Positions 43,808 through 51,248 of a stretch of 64,000 bases of DNA are shown piece after piece (the stretch's first letter is position 1; the number at the start of each line of letters is the position of its first letter). Origin of the DNA: IOR16 sp963521065 (GTDB taxonomy: Bacteria; Bacillota; Clostridia; Peptostreptococcales; Anaerovoracaceae). The notes under the pieces are model-generated. The model was not told the origin of the DNA. It saw only the letters and a list, made by a program, of their open reading frames with translations, and did not search any database. The position numbers and the translations under genes are program-made. The stretch is from NCBI GenBank assembly GCA_963521065.1, contig CAUQTI010000006.1, forward strand, positions 62,001 through 126,000, given 5' to 3'.

Positions 43808-44437
43808 ATGAAGATTAGCAATTATGATCAATTGAATGCAATCCAGTTAGATGCGCTTAAAGAAATTGGAACGATAGGTTCTGGAAATGCGGCTACGGCT
43901 TTATCCGGAGTGATATCAAAGAAAGTGCGCATTTCTGTGCCGAAAGTATCTATCCTAGACTTTAACACAGCCTTAAACATTCTTGGAGGGCCAGAGAACA
44001 TTGTTGCCGGTATTATGGTGAGAATGTCAGGTGATTTAAATGGAATCATGCTTTATCTTCAGGAGATGGATTTCATTAATGTAGCCTTGGACAGCGTTCT
44101 TCATGAAACGATAAGCGGCTATGACCAATTAAATGAACTAAGTCAGTCTGCACTTGTGGAAATCGGAAATATTATGATTTCCACCTATATGAATGCACTT
44201 TCTTCGTTGGCGGGGCTTGAAGTGAATTTATCTGTTCCGGCAATGTGCATCAATATGGCGGGAGGAATCTTAAGCGTTCCAATGGTAGAGTTTGGATATG
44301 AGACAGACAAAATTATGATGTTAGACGGAAGCTTTTCCTGCGATGGACAGGAGGTTTCCAGTAAACTTTTAATGATGCCCGATTTTAAGTCATTGAATGA
44401 TATGTTAGACAGATTAGGAGTTGGCAATATTGAATAG
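43808..44437 (+). CDS. cheC: CheY-P phosphatase CheC
   Basis: CheC dephosphorylates CheY-P and is activated by CheD. The 209-residue protein has two CheC repeats. The second active-site pattern is intact (Ser114, Glu118, Asn121). The first reads D-L-K-E-I-G-T, so Asn is replaced by Thr22 next to Glu19. RBS AGAGGAATTT. It overlaps cheD's start by 8 bases. Confidence 0.94.
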   Translation: MKISNYDQLNAIQLDALKEIGTIGSGNAATALSGVISKKVRISVPKVSILDFNTALNILGGPENIVAGIMVRMSGDLNGIMLYLQEMDFINVALDSVLHETISGYDQLNELSQSALVEIGNIMISTYMNALSSLAGLEVNLSVPAMCINMAGGILSVPMVEFGYETDKIMMLDGSFSCDGQEVSSKLLMMPDFKSLNDMLDRLGVGNIE

Positions 44438-44924
44438 CAAGCAAACGAGTGTTGGAATTGCCGATATGAAGATTATCAGAGCACCAGGCAACTTGATTAC
44501 ATATGCGCTTGGATCTTGTATCGGGATTTGTATTTATGACCCGGTGCTCCGGTTAGGTGGAATGGTACATATTATGCTGCCGGAACGGGTAGCAAGTCAG
44601 GATACTGGCAATATCTTTAAATATGCAGACAGTGGAATTACGGAAACAATTCGGAAAATGGAGGTCTTTGGCGGCGTTGCATCTCGCATGACGGCGAAGA
44701 TTGCAGGCGGGGCAAAGATGTTTGATATTCCTGGAGATTCCAATTCGAGTATAGGAAATATAGGGAGAAGAAATATTGATTCTGTCCATAGAGTTTTGCA
44801 GCAGGTAAAGCTTCGATTGATTAAAGAGGATGTAGGCTCTAACTACGCAAGAACGATGGTTTTTGATACAGAGACAGGACAGGTAACGATTCGCTCTTTC
44901 GGGCGGGCCGATAATATTTTATGA
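44430..44924 (+). CDS. cheD: Chemoreceptor glutamine deamidase CheD
   Basis: CheD deamidates receptor glutamines and binds CheC. The catalytic Cys and His are in ALGSCIGICIYDP and GGMVHIMLP, with ARTMVFDTETG near the end; length 164 is usual. I chose TTG 44430, 9 bases after GGAG; a TTG at 44421 lies too close to that site. The terminator at 44925-44958 follows. Confidence 0.93.
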   Translation: MNSKQTSVGIADMKIIRAPGNLITYALGSCIGICIYDPVLRLGGMVHIMLPERVASQDTGNIFKYADSGITETIRKMEVFGGVASRMTAKIAGGAKMFDIPGDSNSSIGNIGRRNIDSVHRVLQQVKLRLIKEDVGSNYARTMVFDTETGQVTIRSFGRADNIL

Positions 44925-44958
44925 AAAAACCAAGCCATAAAAATGACTTGGTTTTTTG
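44925..44958. terminator. Terminator after cheD, bidirectional
   Basis: AAAAAACCAAG (44925-44935) and CTTGGTTTTTT (44948-44958) form an 11-bp stem with a 12-base loop. The stem's T run serves the plus-strand cheD operon and its A run serves the convergent comFB-type gene ending at 44975. Confidence 0.85.
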
Positions 44959-44974
44959 ATGCGTTTGGTTAAAA

Positions 44975-45904
44975 TTAAGAATGGTGATGAGGCACTGCCT
45001 TTACTTGAATGCAAGCGTTTGTTATTGCTGTCAGGACATCCGTTTTGTACTGCTTTTCATAAGTGAGAAGCTTAGATAACAGATAGCCCTTGCGAGTTAC
45101 AACATACTTGGATGGTAAGTGGTTTAAGGCCAGTGCGATAACATCATTTTTACATTTGTTACAAGTGCAGACCGCCATTTTACGCATGAGAGAAGGGTAT
45201 TCGCTTTTTACAAATTCTTCAATGATGTTGATAAAAATGTATTCTTCTGCTTCGACGGGTGCAAATTCACCAGAGTTTGAGCGAGAAACAGTTCCTAAAT
45301 TTTGATGTTGAGGTACCGTTCTATTTTCTTTCTGACCAAAATCCTGTAAAATAAAAGGCTTTATTTCCGTTTCAAAGTGATGCTCCAATTCGCGCTGAAT
45401 TAAATCTGACAGAGGGTCCTCTGAGGGAAGTGAAAATGAAGGTGTCTCAGAAGGAGTCGTATTTTCCGATGCCGGCTTTTCTCTTTCCATTACATCGGCC
45501 TGAGACAAGCTTTGTGCAAGCTGCGCTTCTAAATTTTCCGGAAGAGGAATTTCTTTCTCTAACGGCGCTGACTGCAGCGGCAGCTGTTTTTCTGCATCTG
45601 GCTGTACATGAATTGTAGCCTGTATTGAAATATTTTCAGGCGGTAAATTGTTTTGAGGAAAAGAATCGCGAGGGAGTTCTTGCTCGCTTTCGGAGTTTGT
45701 CTGAGGAAGTCTGGGCTCAAAGTGAGGCGAATCTTCTTCTCCGGAGGAATCCGATTGAAGCAGCTCCGTTTCTTCCTTTTGGATTGACTGACTTTCTTCT
45801 GAGGGCGCTTGCGGCTGTTCTTGTACCTCATCCGGTTCTACTGTTCCAATGCGGTTTGTTAGCAAATTTAGTACATGTGAAGTTTTACTGCTTTTTTTTG
45901 ACAT
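44975..45904 (-). CDS. ComFB-domain protein with long acidic linker
   Basis: The first 205 residues are low-complexity, rich in Gln, Glu, Pro and Ser. The last 95 are a ComFB domain: EAEEYIFINIIEEFVKSEYP, a metal-type CTCNKCKNDVIALALNHLP and a final segment ending HHHS. ComFB was first named in Bacillus competence operons; ComFB proteins in other phyla have been reported as cyclic dinucleotide receptors. It is three bases downstream of the ParA-type gene. Confidence 0.8.
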   Translation of the reverse strand: MSKKSSKTSHVLNLLTNRIGTVEPDEVQEQPQAPSEESQSIQKEETELLQSDSSGEEDSPHFEPRLPQTNSESEQELPRDSFPQNNLPPENISIQATIHVQPDAEKQLPLQSAPLEKEIPLPENLEAQLAQSLSQADVMEREKPASENTTPSETPSFSLPSEDPLSDLIQRELEHHFETEIKPFILQDFGQKENRTVPQHQNLGTVSRSNSGEFAPVEAEEYIFINIIEEFVKSEYPSLMRKMAVCTCNKCKNDVIALALNHLPSKYVVTRKGYLLSKLLTYEKQYKTDVLTAITNACIQVKAVPHHHS

Positions 45905-45907
45905 GAA

Positions 45908-46669
45908 TTACAGGCTCCCTTCACAGACCTGCTTCGCAAGCCGGGCATAATCAAAGCCGGGATTGGAATAAGGTGCATAAGTAATAATGCTTTCGCCATG
46001 CGCCGGAGCTTCCGCAACCGTGACACTATTGCGTATTTTTGTATCAAATATAACAGTACCTAACTGCTTTGCGATTTCTGCGGTTAATTCTTCGACCTCT
46101 TTTGTAAGATTCATACGCTTATTATATTTTGTCAGAAGAATTCCTAATATTTCTAAACTAGGGTTGTAGAATTTTTTAACCGTATCAATCGTTTCTTTTA
46201 ATTGTGTAATACCGAGCAGACTTAACACCTCAGGAATCATAGGAATAATTAGGGTGTTAGAGGCAACATAAGCATTGACTGTCAGAATATTCAATGCCGG
46301 TGGGGTATCTATAATAATAAAATCGTACTGCTCATGGATTGGATTCAGCAAGTCTCGAAGCATGTACTCGCGGCCTGCTCTGTTAAATTCCAACTCGGCA
46401 GAGCTGAGAAGAATATTGGATGAAAGAATGTCCCCATGCGGAGTGTGCGAAATGGCATCCTGTATAGAAACCGTCCCCTTAAAAAGCTCGTAGATGCCGG
46501 GGTGACCTTCAATGTCTACACCTAAGCTAAAGCCTAAATTGCCTTGGGGGTCTAAGTCAATCCCTAATACTTTCTTTTTAAGCTGAGTTAGGCCGCTTAC
46601 TAAGGCACTGCTTGTAGTCGTTTTTCCGACACCGCCTTTTTGATTGGTGATTGCAATAATTTGAGACAA
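45908..46669 (-). CDS. ParA/Soj-type ATPase
   Basis: A 253-residue deviant Walker A ATPase: TNQKGGVGKTTTSSALVSGL at residues 8-27, LGIDLDPQGN, then FIIIDTPPALNILTVNA and MIPEVLSLLGITQL. No parB/noc gene follows; a ComFB-domain protein does. Lying inside a flagellar/chemotaxis cluster, it may position a protein cargo such as a chemosensory array rather than segregate DNA. Start TTG after GGAGGGG. Confidence 0.88.
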   Translation of the reverse strand: MSQIIAITNQKGGVGKTTTSSALVSGLTQLKKKVLGIDLDPQGNLGFSLGVDIEGHPGIYELFKGTVSIQDAISHTPHGDILSSNILLSSAELEFNRAGREYMLRDLLNPIHEQYDFIIIDTPPALNILTVNAYVASNTLIIPMIPEVLSLLGITQLKETIDTVKKFYNPSLEILGILLTKYNKRMNLTKEVEELTAEIAKQLGTVIFDTKIRNSVTVAEAPAHGESIITYAPYSNPGFDYARLAKQVCEGSL

Positions 46670-46707
46670 GATTTTCCCCTCCAGTTCATTATTTAGACAA
46701 AATTATA

Positions 46708-46734
46708 TTAATTTATTCTATCATATGACGATAT
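46708..46734 (+). promoter_or_regulatory. Candidate sigma-D promoter for fliD operon
   Basis: TTAA, a 15-base spacer, then GACGATAT at 46727-46734: the -10 differs from GCCGATAT by one base, while the -35 is only partly matched. It is oriented to fliD, with a leader of about 90 bases. Confidence 0.45.
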
Positions 46735-46737
46735 AAA

Positions 46738-46765
46738 AGTATAGAGAGAATCAAATCAAGAACAA
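46738..46765 (-). promoter_or_regulatory. Candidate sigma-A promoter for ParA/ComFB pair
   Basis: On the minus strand, TTGTTC, a 16-base spacer and TATACT. It lies about 70 bases from the ParA-type start and abuts the fliD promoter candidate on the other strand. Confidence 0.4.
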
Positions 46766-46829
46766 TCTGTTAAATCATATTTGAAAAAATAGATAACTTA
46801 TTTATTTTAGTAATAGAAAGGGGATTCAT

Positions 46830-49331
46830 ATGTCAACAAGTGTTAGCAACGTTATGACGACATCTTCAAGCCGGAGATTAACCGGGCTGATGAGTAATAT
46901 GGATGTCGATGAAATTGTAAAGAACATGTCGCAGGGGACATTATCAAAAATATCAAAGCTAAAGCAACAGAAGCAGAACTTGGAGTGGAAACAAACGGCA
47001 TACCGGTCTGTAACATCCAGCCTTTTGGATTTCAGCAGTAAATTTTTAAGCTCCTCCTCTGTAACGAACCTAAACAAATCCAGCTTTTTTAAAAGTGCAA
47101 TTGTCAGTGCACTTGGGTCAAATGCGGCGGCAGCAAGTGTAACGGGTACTGCGGAGTCGGTTCGTAATTTTTCCATTGGAAGCATTGGTAATCTTGCGAC
47201 GACAGCGGGGGTTACGACCGCGGCTACGCATCAGGTTTCCACGAGAAATATTACCACAGGTGCTGTAGACCTAGTGAATGGAAGGGATATTTCTGCATTG
47301 GAAGATACAAGTCTTGCCATTACATATGGTTCAAATACTTATTATATGAGCCTTACAGACCTTTCATTGAGCACGAATACAGACCCTACCGCAAGGGCAC
47401 AGGAAAATGCGGAAACGGTAGTCGCTGCTTTAAATGCGCAGTTAAAAGCGGAGGGATTGGGTTCTTCGGTATCTGCAGAGTTGGGAACCGATGGGAAAGT
47501 AACCTTCCACGAAATTAATGACGCCGGAAACGAATTGAAGCTAGAAGCAGGGAGTACAGCGTTACTAAATATAATGGGGATGGAAGCAGGAGATTCTGCT
47601 GCAAACGGAAAGCTGACCGGGGGTAAGGATATAAGAAATGACTCCTTGATTAAACAGGTCACGTTTGGACAGTCCATTGCGAATGGGGAAGGAACCTTTA
47701 CCTTTGACTTAGACGGGACCAAGGCCGTAGTTAACCTAAAAGACTTGGTAAATTCAGACGGTACGTTCAAGGATGCAAGCATGAATATGGAGAAAATGTC
47801 TCAAGAGATCAGCTATCAGCTGGCTAAGACGTACGGAGCTGGAAAAGTAACGGTCCGTGCTACCGATGAAAATGGGAATGCATTGTCATCAGGCGAGACG
47901 CAAGGAAACTTTGTCTTTGAAACAGCCAGCACTACGTCCATCTTATCGGTTGCTTCGGGTGATACGGGAATGCTTGGCAAATCCGGTGCTATGAACATGA
48001 GCTGGGGGGATGCAAACCGCCTCTTAATTTATGAGCCGCTTACTTCTAATAAAAACAATTTGAATACGAAACTTGATTTTTCCGGCGGAAAAACGCACAT
48101 GATGACAATTAATGGTACGACTTTTGAAGTGGGAGTAGATTTCATATCCGTGAACGGAACGAAAAAGGAATTTTCTCAGGGTGTGAGTGTAAATGATATC
48201 ATGAGCACGATTAACAGCTCAGACGCAGGCGTCACAGTAAAATATCTATCTACGTCCGACCGCTTCAACATAACGGCAAACAGTGCCGGAAGCATAGGAA
48301 AAATCAAGATTTCGGAAACACCGGAAACACCGGAAACACCGGAAACACCGGAAACACCGGAAACACCGGAAACACTGGGAATACTGGCAGACACTTTATT
48401 CGGTACCGGACTCATTGGCACAACGCAGGGAACTGATTCAGAGATGTCAGTGAGCTTCGACGGCGGGCAGACGTACGAAACTATCACCCGTACGAGCAAT
48501 GCGTTCACGTTGGATGGAATGAATATTGTTTTGAATTCCACCTTTACAAGCAAAGACGCCGATTCGGTTTCAGGAACGGGGGATGCGATTACTTTTTCAG
48601 CAAAAGCCAATGCAGATGAGGTTGTAAATGCTGTAAAAAGTATGGTTGAGGAATATAATAACATGATTACCTCACTCAACAGTGCGGTATCTACAAAGCC
48701 GATTCGAAACAAATCTGGAGGTGCACTGACTTATCAACCGCTTACGGACGATCAGAGAGAAGAGATGTCAGAGAGTGAAATCTCAGCGTGGGAAGAAAAA
48801 GCACAGCAAGGAATTCTGTTTGGGGACCCTCTGCTTCGTACTTTGTCTTCCGATTTACGTTTTGTTTTTTCGATGCAGGTAGATGGCGTATCTATGAAAG
48901 ATATCGGAATTACAGCGGGTACGTCGTACAAGGATAATGGAAAGCTTTCTTTCGATGAAACTGCATTTCGCAAAGCCTTGGAGGAAAAACCGGACGCTGT
49001 TTCAAAGCTCTTTACTGCGGACGGAAATGTTAATGCAGAGGAAAAGGGCGCGATTGCGAAAATTGATGAGATTGTAAAGCGTTATGCAAATACGAGTGGT
49101 TCACAAAAAGGAAGCTTGATTCTGAAGGCCGGCCATACTTCCTCTCCGACCAGTGAGTTGGACAATGGCATTTACAAGCAGCTGAAGTCTATCATCGAGC
49201 AAATTGAGACACTTCAAGTTAAGCTTGTTTCAGAACAGGACCGTTATTACAGCAAATTTACGAACTTGGAAGTATATTTAAATAAGATGAATGCACAAGC
49301 CAGTTGGCTGACAGACCAGACGAGTTCCTAG
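46830..49331 (+). CDS. fliD: Flagellar filament cap protein FliD
   Basis: FliD caps the filament and helps flagellin fold. The N-terminal domain (LTGLMSNMDVDEIVKNMS, then WKQTAYRSVTSSLLDFSSKF) and C-terminal domain (TSPTSELDNGIYKQLKSII; YYSKFTNLEVYLNKMNAQAS) are typical. At 833 residues it is larger than most (450-700), so its exposed middle is enlarged. That middle contains ETP repeats at about 496-516. GAAAGGGGA precedes the ATG. Confidence 0.95.
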   Translation: MSTSVSNVMTTSSSRRLTGLMSNMDVDEIVKNMSQGTLSKISKLKQQKQNLEWKQTAYRSVTSSLLDFSSKFLSSSSVTNLNKSSFFKSAIVSALGSNAAAASVTGTAESVRNFSIGSIGNLATTAGVTTAATHQVSTRNITTGAVDLVNGRDISALEDTSLAITYGSNTYYMSLTDLSLSTNTDPTARAQENAETVVAALNAQLKAEGLGSSVSAELGTDGKVTFHEINDAGNELKLEAGSTALLNIMGMEAGDSAANGKLTGGKDIRNDSLIKQVTFGQSIANGEGTFTFDLDGTKAVVNLKDLVNSDGTFKDASMNMEKMSQEISYQLAKTYGAGKVTVRATDENGNALSSGETQGNFVFETASTTSILSVASGDTGMLGKSGAMNMSWGDANRLLIYEPLTSNKNNLNTKLDFSGGKTHMMTINGTTFEVGVDFISVNGTKKEFSQGVSVNDIMSTINSSDAGVTVKYLSTSDRFNITANSAGSIGKIKISETPETPETPETPETPETPETLGILADTLFGTGLIGTTQGTDSEMSVSFDGGQTYETITRTSNAFTLDGMNIVLNSTFTSKDADSVSGTGDAITFSAKANADEVVNAVKSMVEEYNNMITSLNSAVSTKPIRNKSGGALTYQPLTDDQREEMSESEISAWEEKAQQGILFGDPLLRTLSSDLRFVFSMQVDGVSMKDIGITAGTSYKDNGKLSFDETAFRKALEEKPDAVSKLFTADGNVNAEEKGAIAKIDEIVKRYANTSGSQKGSLILKAGHTSSPTSELDNGIYKQLKSIIEQIETLQVKLVSEQDRYYSKFTNLEVYLNKMNAQASWLTDQTSS
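48314..48376 (+). repeat. Tandem 9-bp repeat, 7 units, inside fliD
   Basis: Six copies of GGAAACACC and a seventh ending ACT encode (Glu-Thr-Pro)6-Glu-Thr-Leu. The DNA units are identical, unlike the drifted fliY repeat, suggesting recent expansion. Length changes would keep the frame. Confidence 0.97.
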
Positions 49332-49387
49332 TTTGAAATTTGTTTGATTTCGTGAAAACATCTCATCCATATAAAGGGAGGATTCTT

Positions 49388-49795
49388 ATGAATCAATACA
49401 TGAACAATTATGGAAAAGGATTTCAGCACTATAAAGAACAGTCTGTCAATACGATGATGAAGAGTGAGATGCTGTTTCTTTTGTATGATGAAATTATAAA
49501 AAAAATGAATAAAGCTAAGATTTTAGCAAACAACAACGATTATGCGAACTTTGAGGTGGAAATTGACAAAACTCGGAAAATTGTGTTATATTTAATCGAC
49601 ACCTTGGATTTAAAATATGCGGTAAGCAAAAATTTATCCAGAATGTACGAATTCTTTATTTACGAATTGTCCCGCCTGAATGCAAGCCGCAATCTAAAGA
49701 TTATTGATGAGATAATTCCTCTTGTTACCGATTTGAGAGAGACGTTTAAAGAGGCTGATCGATTGTCCAGGCAGCAAAATACGGCAATCAGATAG
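49388..49795 (+). CDS. fliS: Flagellin chaperone FliS
   Basis: FliS binds the C-terminus of flagellin before export. The 135-residue product has the family start (NYGKGFQHYKEQSVNTMM) and EMLFLLYDEIIKKM, and LIDTLDLKYAVSKNLSRMY. AAAGGGAGGAT lies before ATG 49388; the earlier in-frame ATG at 49340 has no site. Confidence 0.94.
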   Translation: MNQYMNNYGKGFQHYKEQSVNTMMKSEMLFLLYDEIIKKMNKAKILANNNDYANFEVEIDKTRKIVLYLIDTLDLKYAVSKNLSRMYEFFIYELSRLNASRNLKIIDEIIPLVTDLRETFKEADRLSRQQNTAIR

Positions 49796-49825
49796 TGCAC
49801 GAGCACGATATAGGAGCATAAAAAA

Positions 49826-50206
49826 ATGGACGGAATGAATCAAATTCTTTCAATTTTACAGAAAAAGTATCGCAGGATGGATATGATACTGACGATCACA
49901 AAAGAAGTGGAGCAGATTGTATTATCCGGCGATGAGGCTTCTCTTGGCATTATTTTAGACACACGCCAAAATGAAATGAACGGAATCGATCAGCTTGATC
50001 GTGAACTGAATCGGGAGAAAGAGAAGATGCCGCCAATTTTGCGTCAGAAAGTAGACCAGATGCTGAGGCCAACTCCGGGAGAGACAGTAAGGCTTGAGAA
50101 TCCTTTAGAAACTAATATTTTTGATACCAATAAACGTATTACGCGGCTCGTTGAAAAAATAATTGTTCTGGACAAAGCGATTCGTGATAGAATGGAAAGA
50201 AAATAG
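49826..50206 (+). CDS. FliT-like small helical protein
   Basis: This 126-residue protein is predicted all-helical, with Met/Glu/Arg-rich segments (YRRMDMILTITKEVEQIVLS and VEKIIVLDKAIRDRMERK). Location right after fliS matches fliT or FlgN-type chaperones, but sequence similarity alone does not prove this. ATAGGAGC precedes the ATG. Confidence 0.6.
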   Translation: MDGMNQILSILQKKYRRMDMILTITKEVEQIVLSGDEASLGIILDTRQNEMNGIDQLDRELNREKEKMPPILRQKVDQMLRPTPGETVRLENPLETNIFDTNKRITRLVEKIIVLDKAIRDRMERK

Positions 50207-50226
50207 TGAAAAGTGGAGGAACTAAA

Positions 50227-51159
50227 ATGGCAGCAGTCGATACCAAAATTTTATTAGAATCTGGAACGAATGAGATTGAGATTATGGAGTTTACCATAGC
50301 AGGCGATTTATTTGGAATCAATGTCGCGAAGGTTCGGGAAATATTAATGCCGAGCGCGATTAAACCAATGCCTCAATCCCATCCTGCTGTAGAGGGCGTG
50401 TTTAAGCCAAGAGATCGAGTCATTACGGTAGTAAATCTGCCGAAATATCTCGGTTTACCGGAATCCTCCGAAAATGGACGCGATTTATTTATCATAACGA
50501 ATTTTAATAAGGTCTATGTTGCATTTCGTGTTCATTCAGTTGAAGGAATTGACCGGATTTCATGGGGAGCAATCCAAAAACCGGATAAGACAATTTATGG
50601 AGGCGATTCTGGAATTGCTACAGGGCTAGCTGAATGCGGCAATCGCTTGGTAACAATTTTAGACTTTGAAAAAATTGTGGCAGACATTGCACCGGAAACC
50701 GGAATACAGCTTTCAGGAATTGATAAATTACAACATAGAGACAGAGACCAAAGACCGATTGTTGTAGCAGAGGATTCTGTTTTATTATCGAAGATGATAG
50801 AAGAGGCCTTGGTTAAGGCTGGATATCACAATGTATTGATGTTTAATAACGGACAGGAGGCTTGGGATTATCTGAGCGGAATTCGTGATGATAACAATAT
50901 CTATGACAAGGTTTCGTGTATCATAACAGATATCGAGATGCCGCAGATGGATGGGCACCGTTTGACGAAGCTGGTAAAAACAGATGCCGTGCTGAAAAAA
51001 ATTCCATTGGTCATCTTTTCCTCGCTGATTAACGAAGAAATGCAGATTAAAGGAAAATCACTAGGTGCAGACGAACAGCTCTCAAAGCCGGAGATTGTAC
51101 ATTTGGTAACCGTAATTGACCACTTACTAGATAAGAGTGCGAATCATATAAATAAATAG
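50227..51159 (+). CDS. cheV: Chemotaxis coupling/response regulator CheV
   Basis: CheV combines a CheW-like domain (about 1-160, with NEIEIMEFTIAGDLFGINVA) and a receiver domain (about 180-305) with AEDSVLLSK, phospho-acceptor in ITDIEMPQMDG and SKPE lysine. It couples receptors to CheA and aids adaptation. I chose ATG 50227 after GTGGAGGA; GTG 50206 overlaps the previous stop and lacks a site. The terminator at 51193-51226 follows. Confidence 0.95.
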   Translation: MAAVDTKILLESGTNEIEIMEFTIAGDLFGINVAKVREILMPSAIKPMPQSHPAVEGVFKPRDRVITVVNLPKYLGLPESSENGRDLFIITNFNKVYVAFRVHSVEGIDRISWGAIQKPDKTIYGGDSGIATGLAECGNRLVTILDFEKIVADIAPETGIQLSGIDKLQHRDRDQRPIVVAEDSVLLSKMIEEALVKAGYHNVLMFNNGQEAWDYLSGIRDDNNIYDKVSCIITDIEMPQMDGHRLTKLVKTDAVLKKIPLVIFSSLINEEMQIKGKSLGADEQLSKPEIVHLVTVIDHLLDKSANHINK

Positions 51160-51192
51160 CAATAAAATCAAAGTATGCAGAGGATAGCAATA

Positions 51193-51226
51193 AGGAGCAG
51201 ATTACTTAGGATCTGCTCCTGTTTTA
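51193..51226 (+). terminator. Terminator after cheV
   Basis: AGGAGCAGAT and ATCTGCTCCT form a 10-bp stem (51193-51202, 51211-51220) around an 8-base loop, followed by GTTTTAT. It ends the fliD-fliS-cheV unit. Confidence 0.75.
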
Positions 51227-51248
51227 TGGTTGTAGGACTAGCGTTGGA

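Noticed and set aside
44460..44467. GCCGATAT as another sigma-D promoter
   Set aside because: It encodes the conserved GIADM segment at the start of CheD and has no TAAA at the right distance.
48176..48712. Minus-strand frame with repeated GVS opposite fliD
   Set aside because: Antisense shadow of the ETP repeat; no ribosome site.
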